Of a DNA stretch of 64,000 nucleotides, positions 35,226 to 46,295 are shown piece after piece. Made by a program: the position numbers and the translations under genes. Location of the stretch: the NCBI GenBank assembly GCA_016081115.2, contig CM071930.1, positions 40,399,335 through 40,463,334 of the forward strand. Direction: 5' to 3'. Positions within the stretch are counted from its first letter, which is position 1. Each line of letters opens with the position of its first letter. Origin of the DNA: Rehmannia glutinosa (taxonomy: Eukaryota; Streptophyta; Magnoliopsida; Lamiales; Orobanchaceae). The notes under the pieces were generated by a model that was not told the origin of the DNA, did no database searches, and saw nothing but the letters and a program-made list of their open reading frames with translations.

Positions 35226-37290
35226 AGATAAAAACAAAACTATAGATATGAGACACGGGACGTAGAGTGGAAACCCTAGCCGCAAGGGCTTTTGAAAATT
35301 CTCTCTCGAGAATGACAATTTTCGAACATAATCATCTTCTTCAATCCAATTACTAGTCTAATTATGGATTTCGATTCTTTACTATTTCCCAAGATCACCA
35401 AGTCAGATATTGGTGATAAACAATCAATAAAATATGCATTTAGACCCAACAACGCATCGCGCATACATCACGCAGCGGCTAATTCGAAATTTCACGAAAT
35501 CGCAGATCGTAAACTTCCGGATGAAACATGTAATTATTCCTTGGCGTCAGGCATCCCAATCGATAATTTCGATCCAGTTTTAGGGTGCCCTAATCGTACC
35601 CATGCGCTTAGGATGGAGGAGGGTTTTGTTCAAAACCCTAGTTTAAACCCTAATCCCATATACACAAGTAACGTGCATGGGACTAACACTCAAACTTTCT
35701 CTCAAATGCTATCCCCAGGGGAGGTCTTGAAACCTGTTAAAAAGGGGGAGTATTTTTCGGTCACTATAGATGAGAAAATTTACCAACAACGGGTGGCAGA
35801 ATTACGGAATACCTTGAATGGTAGACTAGTGTTACCTAAAGTATCCAAACCTTTAGGTTTAGAGGATCTTAAACAAAGACTTTCGGAGGTTTGGCATATT
35901 GACGGTTCATGGCGCTTTATACCCCTGGGAAAGGGTTATTACAACATACAATTCTCGAACGTGAATGACAGACACAAAGTATTTGGGAGGCCTATCTAGA
36001 ATCTGAAACCGGGCTCAATTCTTCTCAGTAATTGGGTTCTGGACTTCAATCCATATCGCATAATTTCGTCAAAATCTCAGGTATGGGTTCGTATATACGA
36101 GTTGAGTATGTAATATTGACATCTTGCATTAATTATGAAGCTCGCAAGTGCTATTGGCACGCCCATGCAGATAGACGGTCGTTCTCTTACGGGAGAAGGG
36201 GGACATTTCATAAGAGTTCTTGTAGAATTAGATATTAATTCTCCATTGCAGGAATTTATTACAGTAGAACGAATAGGCCATTGTTCGTTCGTATCGCTCA
36301 GTTACGAAAATTTGTCAGAGTTCTGCTCTCATTGTCGAATTGTTGGATATTCGGGCGCTAATTGCAGGCAAGCGAATGGTGCTAAACCAGGCTATAGTCC
36401 AGTGCGTGGCCGAGCTCCAGTCCGAGACCATGCTACTACCACTAAGGGTAAAGATGTGGATTGAGCAGTGGTGCCCACCAAGAAGGGGACAACCCGAAAG
36501 GTGTCGTTTCTCCTATGGAAGGTACATCTAATTTGCATGTTCAAATTAATAATCCTTTTGAGGTTCTCAGGGACGAGGATGAACAAATTTCTCATGAAAA
36601 GATTTATTCGGAGCAAGTTCAAACTCGCAGGGAGTTATAATAGGGGTAATGGTGATTGCATGGGGACACTAATCATGCAGGGGCAATAAATACTGATCGA
36701 AGAATTGTTCTTTATTAACCATTTCAACAAAATTCAGTGATAGCTTCAGAAAATATGGTTATGGCTGCAAGTTTAGATCATAAAGGTAAAGAGAGCTTGC
36801 AACGAGCTATGGACGCAGTCTCACACAGTATGCCTATTAATGACTATGAGTTTAACACCGCTACTCCATCGGAGAGTTTCTAAGTGATGGCGGCAGCTGC
36901 ACAAAAACGGTGGTCAGATATGGCGGAAGAGGAGGAACAAGAAGGCGAGGAACATGAAGAAGTTTTAAAGACAAAGATAGGCGACCCCTCCACCACTCCG
37001 CTTGTCTTTCCCTCATGGGCCGACATTCCACAGGCTACAATTAGACCATCAAGAAAAGATACTCGAGCATGTGCTAAAAAACAACTAACTATGCCATTCA
37101 AAGATTTTCTAGAAATAGACGCCCTTCGATTAAATTGTATTTTTAAGTTATTTTTGTTGTTTCATTTTTCTGAAATTTAACATTTTTTTCCTTTGCTACC
37201 TGATCTATTTGTGATCAGGACTTTTTTCTTTCTTTTATATATTTCTATTTATCTAAAAAAAAGATAAAAATAAAACTATCTTTTGTTGAT
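35226..37290 (+). mobile_element. Plant L1-type LINE remnant (ORF1 part)
   Basis: An ORF1-like coding region is followed by a 3' end with ATTTATCTAAAAAAAAG at about 37243. The 5' edge is judged from a short leader before ATG 35364. No RT lies between ORF1 and the tail, so this copy is internally deleted. It could instead be the 5' part of the LINE whose RT appears at 38557-40262. Confidence 0.72.
35364..37130 (+). pseudogene. LINE ORF1 with DUF4283 and CCHC-type zinc knuckle
   Basis: The first frame (35364-35999) has YFSVTIDEKIYQQRVAELRN, LGLEDLKQRLSEVWHIDGSW and RFIPLGKGYYNIQFSNVNDR, the DUF4283 domain of plant L1 ORF1 proteins. After a stop, shifted frames continue through IGTPMQIDGRSLTGEGGHFI and RVLVELDINSPLQEFITVER to a zinc knuckle CSHCRIVGYSGANC. 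In it the expected His (usually GH) is Tyr. The C-terminal part (36884-37130) is acidic, then QATIRPSRKDTRACAKKQ. ORF1 proteins bind LINE RNA. Several frameshifts and stops. Confidence 0.82.
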
Positions 37291-38286
37291 AAGAAATTAA
37301 AAATAGATAAAATGCACGCATATATATGCATGTATTTGTTTAAACCTTTAACTTAGATGTCAAAATGAAAATCATGCAAACTTCAAATGAAAAGTGGAAT
37401 AACATCCAACTTTTTTGAGAGGAGAGACAGCTTTTGTCTCCCTGTGTCGTGGCGGATGTAAGATTTTATAGTTGGGAGGAGAGAAGGAAAAGTAAAGAAA
37501 ATATAATAACTGGGGCTGAATACTAAATATCATATACACATATTTTGATATTCACTTTATTTTTCCATCTAGTCCTTCTCGCGTCTCTCCATGGCTTGGC
37601 AATTCTTCTAGTGATGATCTCTCTTCCGATTCGAAGACGAATAGTCTCAACCTCAACAAGACCAATTTTGTCACCCCTTCTAACTAAAACCAATTTCGCA
37701 GTTTGTCTATATGTACTTTTACTTTAATATTGAAATACAGGAAAAAAATCATGACGACAGATAATGAAGAACATTTTGACGATCAAAGATAATGATGGAG
37801 ATAAGATCTAAATATCTATTAGGATTAGTTTTAGCAGAATGATTTATTATGTTTTAAGAGTTTCCAATAATTAGGAGTATTATCGTGGTAGGAGTTTAAT
37901 CCTATAAATACTTGATTTATTATTATTTTAGGGTGGTTTAACTTGTATCAAAATTTGAGATTTATTCTCCAAGCAATACATATTCTTTTGAGAATTATAT
38001 TGATTTGTGTCAATACTTTCTGGTATTCTTGTGAATCAATGGTATTTTTTTTTTGTTGTTCACGCTTCTCCTGCATCAAGGGGGTTTAAATGCCTCATTG
38101 TCCCCACCGGTCTGCCAGTGTAGGGGAGTCTCTCCGGTCCTCGGTGCAGCCTCCCAATTGTTTTGTATCATGTTTGTTTCTAAGGGGGAAAAATTATATG
38201 TTTAAACTAAAAGAGAAAAATAATTGGGCTAGGCGTAAGCCGTTGTACTGGTTGTGCCTCTATATATCAGTAGTTTAAAGGGATAC
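37291..38286. other. Spacer, with a possible LTR-like remnant
   Basis: No gene seen. 37860-38060 has CCTATAAATACTTG followed ~150 bp later by AATCAATGGTATTTTT, a layout like a Copia LTR end with a TGGTAT primer site, but no partner repeat was found. Confidence 0.3.
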
Positions 38287-38360
38287 GAGAAGGCTTGAAA
38301 TTTGCAAAGGATGTGAGCGTTCATATTAATGTTATTGAGACAGATGCAGTTAATCTGGCT
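38287..38360 (+). pseudogene. RNase H-like (RVT_3) fragment
   Basis: A short frame reads REGLKFAKDVSVHINVIETD and AVNLAKAM. It resembles the plant RNase H-like domain (RVT_3) often found in LINE ORF2 C-termini or related genes. It lies upstream of the RT rather than downstream, so the LINE is rearranged or this is a separate insertion. Confidence 0.5.
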
Positions 38361-38556
38361 AAAGCAATGAAGAGTGATTGTTGTTTTTACTCAAATAAAG
38401 TTGGGAACAGTAGAGGACCGAATGAAAGTAGTAACACTAATTCTATTCTTAGTGGATGTGAAAAGGATATGATGGAAATAGTGGGGGTCCCAGCAATAGC
38501 AGGCAAATGTAAAGCTATAGAAGAGCTCACAGAATCAAGCCATCTTTTTCTGTGAG

Positions 38557-40728
38557 CTAGTGGATATGTCCTCCCCTCCAGAGGAATTAGACAAAGTGAT
38601 CCATTATCCCCCTACTTTTTCCTCATCATCTCTGAAGCTTTCTCAAACTTGATCTTTCAAGCTAGGATCCAGTCTCAATTTTCAGGTCTTAAAATCTGCA
38701 AAAGAGCCCCTGTCATATTCCACATTTTCTTTGCTGATGATTCTCTCCTTTTCTGTGAAGCTTCCTCTGCCCAAGCCTTCTCTGTCAAAAAAATCCTTGA
38801 TCGGTATTGCGTGGCTACTAGCCGATTGATTATTTTGGATTTTGGACAAACCCTCCATTTTCTTCAGTCCCATTGTTCATCCTGCTGATCAGAACCATAT
38901 CTGTAGTACCCTTGATGGAATCCTCATCAAATCCAAGATTAAACATCTAGGATTGCCTTTACTCCTAGGTAGATCTAAAAGAGAGGTTTTTGACTATGTC
39001 ATTGAAGCCACTAAAAAGAGAATTAACAATTGGAAACATTGTTTCCTTAGCCAGGCAGGTAGAGAGATCTTGATTAAATCAGTTCTTTCTACCTTCCCTA
39101 TCTTTATTATGTCATGTTACAGAATCACTGATGGCATTTGCAAATTTTTAGCCTCTACTGCTTCCATGTTATGGTGGGGGTTAATTCACTGGTTGAAGTG
39201 GTCTACCTTGTGTGCTAGTAAGGATGGGGGGCTTGGTTTCAAAAAAACTTATAGTTTTCAATCATTCCCTCTTGGCAAAAACATTTGGAAACTCATAATT
39301 TTCCCTAACTCCCTTCTTAGTAAAATGCTTAAAGCTATGAATTACCCTAAAGGTGGTTTATTGAATGTTGGTCAAAAAGAATTCGATTCATGGGCTTGGA
39401 AAAGCTAGATTAAAGCTAGATACGCTCGCTTCAAGGTCTTATTTTTAAAGTGGGGGATGGGAAATCAATTCGATTTGGGATCACCCTTGGGTTTATGGTC
39501 GAAAATCACTTTTACCTACTTCTAGTGACTCGTTGACCGGTTACCTGGGTGAGTGAATTCTTTGGATCACTTTCCGGGTATGAGTTGGAATTAGCCTCTT
39601 ATTAGAAACCCGTTTAATCCTTGTGTTGTTGAGTCCATTTTGTGTACCCGACCCTATCCTGCTTTCCCCGCAATAGAGATAAAATTTCTTGGCATCTTAC
39701 CGCTTATGGTCGCTTTTATGTGAAAAGTGCTTATCATGCTTCTTTCTTAGAGGTTAAGAGGAGGGCTAATGTCCCTAAAAGTAGTAATTGTGGTGACATG
39801 ATTACTAAGATGTGGAAAGGGACTTGGAAGCTCTAAATCAAAGGTAAAATTAAACATTTTATTCGGAGACGTTTTTACAACATCCTTCCAACTAAAATGA
39901 ATCTCAGAAAGAAAGGCTTAAACTTGGATACTATTTGTAACTTATGTGGTGAATCAGTGGAAACGTTGGAGCATATATCCTCTTCCAATGCAAAAGAGCT
40001 GTGGAATTTTGGAAGTTGGCCCATGTTACCTGGGACATTTTTCCTCAGTTTAATGCTAATTTTTGTGATTGGTGGCGTTTCATTTCTTCAACAAAAAAAT
40101 AAAAAGAATTTTGGCAAGAAAGACTTCAACTTACTACTTATTTACTTTGGTGGCTATGGAAAACTAGAATTAATTGGATTTTTTGAAGATGTTTGGGTTG
40201 CACCTAAGGATGTTGTTGCGGTGCATTGCGAACGGATTGAATTTGGGGAAGGTATCCATTAAATGTCTAACCTGAATTGTTTCTTGTTGCTATGCATTTT
40301 GTTGCGATGTTGCTGATAGGTGTTGTCATCAATTTTTGGCTTGTTGCTGGTGCTGATTGTTTGGTAAAGAATTATACTAGGGACTTTGAAGTCTAGTGGT
40401 TAACCCCTTTGGCCTATGCTTCCTGCTTGGAGGATTCTGATTCTTATTGGGTGCTTTTTGTCTTTTGATGTCCTTAGATATTCATTGAAACATTGGAGTG
40501 TAATATCAAAATTCATCGTGCTCATGAACATCTCATCTGATATTCTTATTTTTGGGCCTTGTTTGTTATGTTTCGGTTTTGCTCTTTTCATTGGCCATCT
40601 TATTGATGGTGTCTCCTCTCCCAGTTCTTAGCGACTGACTTGGGAAAGGCTTTGTAGCCAATGGGCTATTGTAATTATTCTCATGGATGTTTCTAATAAT
40701 ATTATTATTATCGTTTGGAAAAAAAAAG
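38557..40728 (+). pseudogene. LINE ORF2 remnant: RT and zf-RVT
   Basis: Starts inside the RT with SRGIRQSDPLSPYFFLIISE. The catalytic box is FADD (HIFFADDSLLFCEAS, about 38725-38770). Frame 38842-39408 follows with IKSKIKHLGLPLLLGRSKRE, RINNWKHCFLSQAGREILIK and CASKDGGLGFKKTYSF. Then come zf-RVT text DKISWHLTAYGRFYVKSAYH (39675-39735) and NLCGESVETLEHI with paired Cys/His (39930-39980). It ends at an A9 tract (40720-40728). The endonuclease and RT N-terminus are missing, a normal 5' truncation. Frames change at least four times. Confidence 0.88.
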
Positions 40729-40857
40729 TTGGACTTGTGCTGCCATATGTACCGAGTTTGCTTAGGGTGAGGAAGGCATAATAAAAGTTAGTTCGATTAA
40801 GAGAGACGACAATAAGCTAAGGTTGCACATTTGTAAGCTAATTCATTATATTTCTAA

Positions 40858-41128
40858 GGGATAATTACATAAAGCTCCCTAAAGTTTGGGGTAATTACAA
40901 AAAAACCCAGAGATTTTTGAAAAAAAAAAAAGGTTTGATTCCACTTAGATCTTTTCCTTAATAAGCAAAAAATATTTCAAAAACCACCTTGATATTTGTA
41001 GAAATATTACAATTAACCCCTTAAACTTAAGAGAAAATCAAACATGAGAGGACTTTTTGTAATTTTGAAACATCTCTGGATTTTTTTGTAACTAGGCCAA
41101 ACCTTGGGGGTGTTTTTGTAATTATCCC
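40858..41128. mobile_element. Mutator-like MITE, 9-bp TSD
   Basis: 271 bp. Termini are inverted: GGGATAATTACATAAAGCTC on the left, and GGGATAATTACAAAAACACC as reverse complement of the right end. The flanks TATTTCTAA (40849-40857 and 41129-41137) are identical over 9 bp, the hallmark of MULE-type insertion. No ORF. Confidence 0.9.
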
Positions 41129-41137
41129 TATTTCTAA

Positions 41138-41813
41138 TGCAATTTTTTTAACTTTGAAGCGAATGTTGTACCAAGTTGGTTGAGATCAACTGTTTTGGCC
41201 AACTATATCCGTAATAAAAATCATTTCTTCCCCTAAAAGAAAGTAGCATTTGACTACCGTACTTATCAGTTGGATGATCCACAAAATTAGTGGCATGTTA
41301 CCACATGCATGTGCACACTTGGGGCTACTTTATTTATTTCTCTTTTTAAAAAACCCAAAAGCTCGTTAAGTATCGAATCTTTTTAATTCTTGATAGACTT
41401 ATATTTTTATATTATTAACTATATCAAAACTTCAGAGAAGTGGTCTTATATGAGAAATATCATTTATAGACAATTCATGAGAATTGAATTAGAACATGTA
41501 TTTAAATGAAAATACATATAGTTTGATAAGACAAAATTTATTAAACATAGCACAAGGGGTGCTCGCCCACTACAAATTGATCTCAAGTAGAAATCTCTTC
41601 ACAAAGCAACGTGGGATGATAAATCTCACACCATTCCTTCACACCTAATTCTGCTAATGAAACCCAAAATTATAAATTTCTTTTGGTCTATAAATCCAAG
41701 CCTATATAAAATACTGATGAGTTTCTGGAAGTTTTGCTCGAATCCAATTGCACATATTTATTTTAATTCTGCTAATGTTGGACTGGTCCATTCTGAATGT
41801 GTATATATATATA
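41138..41813. other. AT-rich spacer
   Basis: No gene seen. 41250-41325 resembles 34921-34990. Confidence 0.5.
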
Positions 41814-42544
41814 CAGTGACGAGGCTATGTAGGGCCAAGGGAGGCACTGGACCCCCCTCAAATTTTGAGAAAAAGTAGGGGTATTTTGGTCCTTTCACTT
41901 TTTCATCTTAAAAAAAATAAAAAAATAGGAAAACAAAAGTCTTCCATTATCTTTCATTTTTCTTTCTTGTTTTTGTATGTGGATCTTGTAAAATATGAGT
42001 CTTGGCCATTTTTTTCCCATTCTTAAAATTTTGTACAGTTTTTATGCTCCGCAATAAAATTTAATTTTAATTTTTGCATTATTCTCTTGTATCTCTATTT
42101 GTCTCTTTTGGTGTATTGATGTAATTCTATTTTGTTATTTATTTTTGAATATTAAGAAGCGATTGAATTAATACAATGACTTAATCAAAATTGTTATTTA
42201 TTAATTTACGCTTTATTTTTAAATTCGGTGTATTGCTTTTTATTTTTATATGTGGTAATGGACAAATTGACCACTTATGATTTGTAAAAATGAAAAATAG
42301 TCAAATTTTTCACTGACACGGTCATACTCGTCTTGTATTTTCTGATGAGGTACTTGGTCATATTTCAAAAAATTGATGGACGTGTCCCTAGAAATGAAAA
42401 AAAAAACACAAAGTGGACATTTGAATTTAAAAATAACTAAAAACATGGTTAAAACTATTTTTACTATGGAGAAGTGGCCAAAAATTCGACGAACTTTTTT
42501 CTATTAATTTTAGTTGGGTCCCCTACCGCAAATTCACGGCAAGT

Positions 42545-42549
<5 letters not shown>
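41814..42549. mobile_element. hAT-like MITE
   Basis: 736 bp between CAGTGACGAGGCTATGTAGG and a right end whose reverse complement is CAATGACTTGCCGTGAATTT. Both sides abut TATATATA, which would be the 8-bp duplication, but the flank is low-complexity so this is weak support. The GGCACTGGACCCCCCTC subterminus is of the style common in plant hAT MITEs. Noncoding. Confidence 0.6.

Positions 42550-42586
<37 letters not shown>
42550..42586. repeat. (TA)n microsatellite
   Basis: Pure TA repeat of 37 bp at the right flank of the preceding MITE. Confidence 0.97.
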
Positions 42587-42592
<6 letters not shown>

Positions 42593-43027
42593 ATACAATT
42601 AAATTAGGCGAGCTTCAATTTGAACTGAAAAATAATTTACTATCTGTATAGATTAACAGCCATACAAAGAGGAACTATAAGAACTTCGTCTTTTAGTGTC
42701 GAATTTTAAAGTCTCAAATTTTACCGCCCACATAAGACCTCATCGATCATTTGTAACTACTATTAACAAATTAAATAGTGAAATTCTAGTTGATCTTTAA
42801 TTGTACGAACGAACATTAGACGACTTGAATAATGCATTATTAGAGTTTGATTCATAATCGAGCTTTACTAAAAAAAAATAGTTTCATTCATAAGCGAGTT
42901 AAATATCATGCAGACCTTGGTTTTTATATTATTGAATGTGGCGGGCTTGAAATACGAGATTTATAAGTCAAAGATGAACCAAATTCAACAATTTCATAAT
43001 TAATTTGCAATATTTTGTCGTTTTTCC

Positions 43028-43239
43028 CGGATGAGATCTTTATTCCAAAACCGTGTTTCATCTCCTATTCCAACTCGTGTGAATGATTGACACGTGTATT
43101 ACACTTACCATTTTAGAACCCTTCAATTTCTCGCTTGATTTATGCTTGAAAATTACGATGGAATGTAATACACGTGTCAATCATCCACATGGTTGGAATA
43201 GGAGATGAAACACGATTTTGGAATAGAAGATCCCATCCG
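43028..43239. mobile_element. Foldback MITE (long inverted repeat)
   Basis: Two ~80-bp arms are inverted copies. Left arm: CGGATGAGATCTTTATTCCA...GATTGACACGTGTATTACA. The right arm reads the same as reverse complement with about 85% identity by eye. The loop is ~45 bp. The flanks TTTTTCC and TTTTTTCC may be a duplication. Confidence 0.82.
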
Positions 43240-43346
43240 TTTTTTCCTCGCATATAATTATAAGTTTAATTATATCCAAACTTAAAAAAGTTCATCAAAC
43301 AATAAGAAAAGTATCAAACTAGATTTATAACGAATAATGATACAAC

Positions 43347-43921
43347 CATAGGCGAAGCCACCTTAGGACGAGTGCAGTGGGCGGACCACACTCGATCTCG
43401 GAGTGACCATGTTAAATTTGAGTTGGACCGCATTGGAAATTCAACCGAAGATTTAGTTCATATAAAAAAGTTGAGTTAAATTTAAAAAGCAAATAAACCT
43501 TACTTGTCTTAGTTCAAAATATTAAGAATTACTTGATTCAATTAGTGGATAAATGATTGACATGTTGTTATGTACATAAATATATGTTCCAAGCTTGATA
43601 ATGAACAGTTTTTTGGAAGTATTTTTCAAATGAAATTTTGTATATAAATCTATTCCAAATAATAATAGTTGTTTAATGGTTATTTTAGAATATGTTTTTG
43701 AATAAGTTACTTATCCAAAAAGTTCATTCTAGTGAAACCATAATAGTAATATTTTTTTTGCAAAAATAATTGAAGATTATGAAAAACCCGCAAAGAATTG
43801 TTGTAAGGTACCACCTTCATATTTGTCTCATTTTTCTATTTTTTTTTTTCAAATATCGTTTGATATTCAACCCCAAAATGAAAAATTACGCACCTTGGCC
43901 GGAAATCCCGCTACGCCCATA
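43347..43921. mobile_element. hAT-like MITE, 8-bp TSD
   Basis: 575 bp. Left end CATAGGCGAAGCCACC; reverse complement of right end TATGGGCGTAGCGGGA. The flanks GATACAAC (43339-43346) and TATACAAC (43922-43929) agree in 7 of 8 positions. Noncoding. Confidence 0.7.
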
Positions 43922-44298
43922 TATACAACTCTAATTAAGATTGTCGTGATTTTATTATAATGTTGTACACAAAACAAGAGATCTAAAAATGAATATAATT
44001 ACATACAATAAATGTGCACCGAGTTAACATGTATAACACCGTCTCTTAAGATTTGGTGCATTTTATGATTATTAGCAAGCAAAAGAAAAAATGGCACAAG
44101 TAACATGCTCAGAAGGCAAAAAGGTTGACACAAATTTAATTAATTATTAGCAAATCAAACGCAACAAACACGGCGCCGTTTCCGCATCAACATTTAATGT
44201 ATACTTTTCTTGTGAATTTTCAACTTTCCCAAATCAACGCCTCAAACAATGCTAAATCCTTGTGATCTTTTCCAAAAACAAAAAAAAAAAAATTTGCC

Positions 44299-44306
44299 TA
44301 TAAATA
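44299..44306 (+). promoter_or_regulatory. TATA box of the GASA gene
   Basis: TATAAATA lies 103 bp before the start codon, giving a 5' UTR of about 75 nt if transcription starts ~30 bp downstream. Upstream sequence to 43930 is AT-rich; I see no certain gibberellin-response element. Confidence 0.72.
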
Positions 44307-44408
44307 TTCACTTGCAGTCTTACTCATACATACCAACTTATATATCTCTCTAATTCATTCATATTACTTGAGAAGAATTTATTGTGTTTCTTTGATCATT
44401 AGAAAGAG

Positions 44409-45805
44409 ATGGGTTCCCGTCCGTACAGTCTTTTGCTGGTTTTGTCAGTGCTTTTCTTGGTGACTTTGTCTAATGTTGCTGAGGTAAGTTATGTATGAGA
44501 AATTTTGATTTGAATAACGAGTGGTTAAAAAAAAGTAGTATATGATTAAGGGATAGTTACAAAAATAATCCTTTAGGTTTGACCTAATTACAAAAAATTC
44601 AGCTATCTTTTAAAATTACAAAAAACACATTGAGGTTTGATTCAGTGTTACAATTAAAAGGTTAATTGTAATATTTTTATATATATGATGGGAATTTTGA
44701 AATATGTCTTTTGCTTATAAAGCATGTAAAAGGTAAAATGTTAGAAACGTAAAATATCAGGGGTACTTTTTGTAAATTTAAAACTTAGTTGATTTTTTTT
44801 TGAAATTAGGTCCAATCGTAATGGTACTTTTTATAAATAACCCTATGATTAATGGAGTTTGGTGAATAAAGTAGAATTTTGGAGTTTGGTGGTTGTTTTT
44901 TCTTGCATTGTCTATAATATATTGTTTATGGTCTAAATTAGGTTTTTGTTTTTTTTTTCTGCCTTTTTTACAGGGATACAATCACCTTCGTCCTCGAGGT
45001 ATATAAACAAATCTGACCCTAATATATTTCTTCTTAATTTTGTAAAGATATAGGCATTAAAATATGAAAGTCTTATGTACGATATTATTCATGCTACACC
45101 AGATGTACACCTGCTACATCTAGTGTATATCATTATGGATGAAGAATAATTGTTTCATTACATATGTATGATGGATGCACACCAAATTTATTTTTACTAT
45201 ATGTGGCATCTACATGACTGCCTTGCACATGCATGTCCTAACAATTGTTCAAGGTAATTGAACTTGAATGCTACTTTTTTCATCTTCCACTTTTTCTAAT
45301 TGAACTTGTATTCGATTGCACTCGTCTATAAGATCAATGAAGCTTATATAATCAACAACGCATATATATTTCAGGCACGTGTCATGATTGAAAATACAAT
45401 AGGGAATATAAAAACTGGTAATTACAAAACTACTCATGAGGTTTAGCCTAATTAACAAAAAGCCCAATTTAACTTTCAAAATTAGAGACACCCCTTGACA
45501 TATGTGTCTTTTCTAACAAATTGCAACCTTAATAAGGGGATATTTGTTTCTTTTCATTTTCGTTTACTTTATTTAAAATTCAAAGATTGAAATAATAGTA
45601 ATTGGATATATATTGTTTAACAGATTGCCAGCCTCGTTGCACCTACCGGTGCTCGGCGACTTCACACAAGAAGCCATGCATGTTTTTCTGCTTGAAGTGC
45701 TGCGCCAAGTGCCTTTGTGTTCCTGCGGGCACATACGGCAACAAACAAACATGCCCTTGCTACAATAACTGGAAGACACAAGAAGGCCGCCCTAAATGCC
45801 CTTGA
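44409..45805 (+). CDS. GASA/GAST1/Snakin family cysteine-rich secreted peptide (three exons)
   Basis: Exons 44409-44483, 44974-44998 and 45624-45805 join to a 93-residue peptide. Every intron has GT...AG ends (GAG|GTAAG, CAG|GGATA, GAG|GTATA, CAG|ATTGC). Exon 1 codes a signal peptide (MGSRPYSLLLVLSVLFLVTL, then SNVAE). The 25-nt exon 2 codes the short linker GYNHLRPR. Exon 3 codes the 60-residue GASA domain, starting DCQPRCTYRC and ending EGRPKCP, with all 12 conserved cysteines including the KCC and CPCY blocks. Family members are gibberellin-responsive apoplastic peptides with roles in growth or defence; the role of this one is not visible. Intron 1 holds a MITE and intron 2 part of another. 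It is the only intact gene in the window. Missed by plain ORF finding because it is split. Confidence 0.95.
44550..44843. mobile_element. Mutator-like MITE in GASA intron 1, 9-bp TSD
   Basis: 294 bp, same family as 40858-41128: left GGGATAGTTACAAAAATAAT, right end reverse complement GGGTTATTTATAAAAAGTAC. The flanks TATGATTAA (44541-44549 and 44844-44852) are identical. It leaves the splice sites (44484 and 44973) untouched. Confidence 0.9.
45416..45545. mobile_element. Partial copy of the same MITE in GASA intron 2
   Basis: GGTAATTACAAAACTACTCA, AGGTTTAGCCTAATTAAC and CAAAATTAGAGACACCCC follow the left half of the MITE consensus. The opposite terminus and target duplication are not seen. Confidence 0.55.
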
Positions 45806-46106
45806 ACTAAAAATAACCTTCTCTTATTTTCATCATTAATAATCCAACTTTAATCATTTGTGGAAATCCTTGTCTTGCAGTTTGACCCTTTTTGAAGTCT
45901 TCTGTTTTTCATTTTTAGATCAAGTTGCTGGCAAGGATCAAATGTATTTGACGGAATTCCTAATTAATTTTGTCTTTCACCAATAAGAAAAAAAAAAAAA
46001 AATTCCAGTTTTTAAGGTAAAATATTTGTAGTATCGAAGTATGACACAATTGACGGCCACATGCCACTTGTTTTTTCTGAAACTATAAAATTAATGAACG
46101 TCGATT

Positions 46107-46163
46107 TTCAGTTGAGTTTGATAAATGATAATAAGCACAATATAAAATAGTTCAGATGAGGAT

Positions 46164-46194
<31 letters not shown>

Positions 46195-46242
46195 AAAGTT
46201 CAGTTGAGTTTGATAAATGATAATAAGCACAATATAAAATAG
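46107..46242. repeat. 44-bp direct repeat flanking a T26 insert
   Basis: TTCAGTTGAGTTTGATAAAT... is identical at 46107-46150 and 46199-46242. The 48 bp between them contain an uninterrupted T26 (46165-46190). Confidence 0.92.
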
Positions 46243-46295
46243 TAGATGTAATCGGATCTGCATTCATAAACAAGAAAGTAATGGGTCATTCACTT

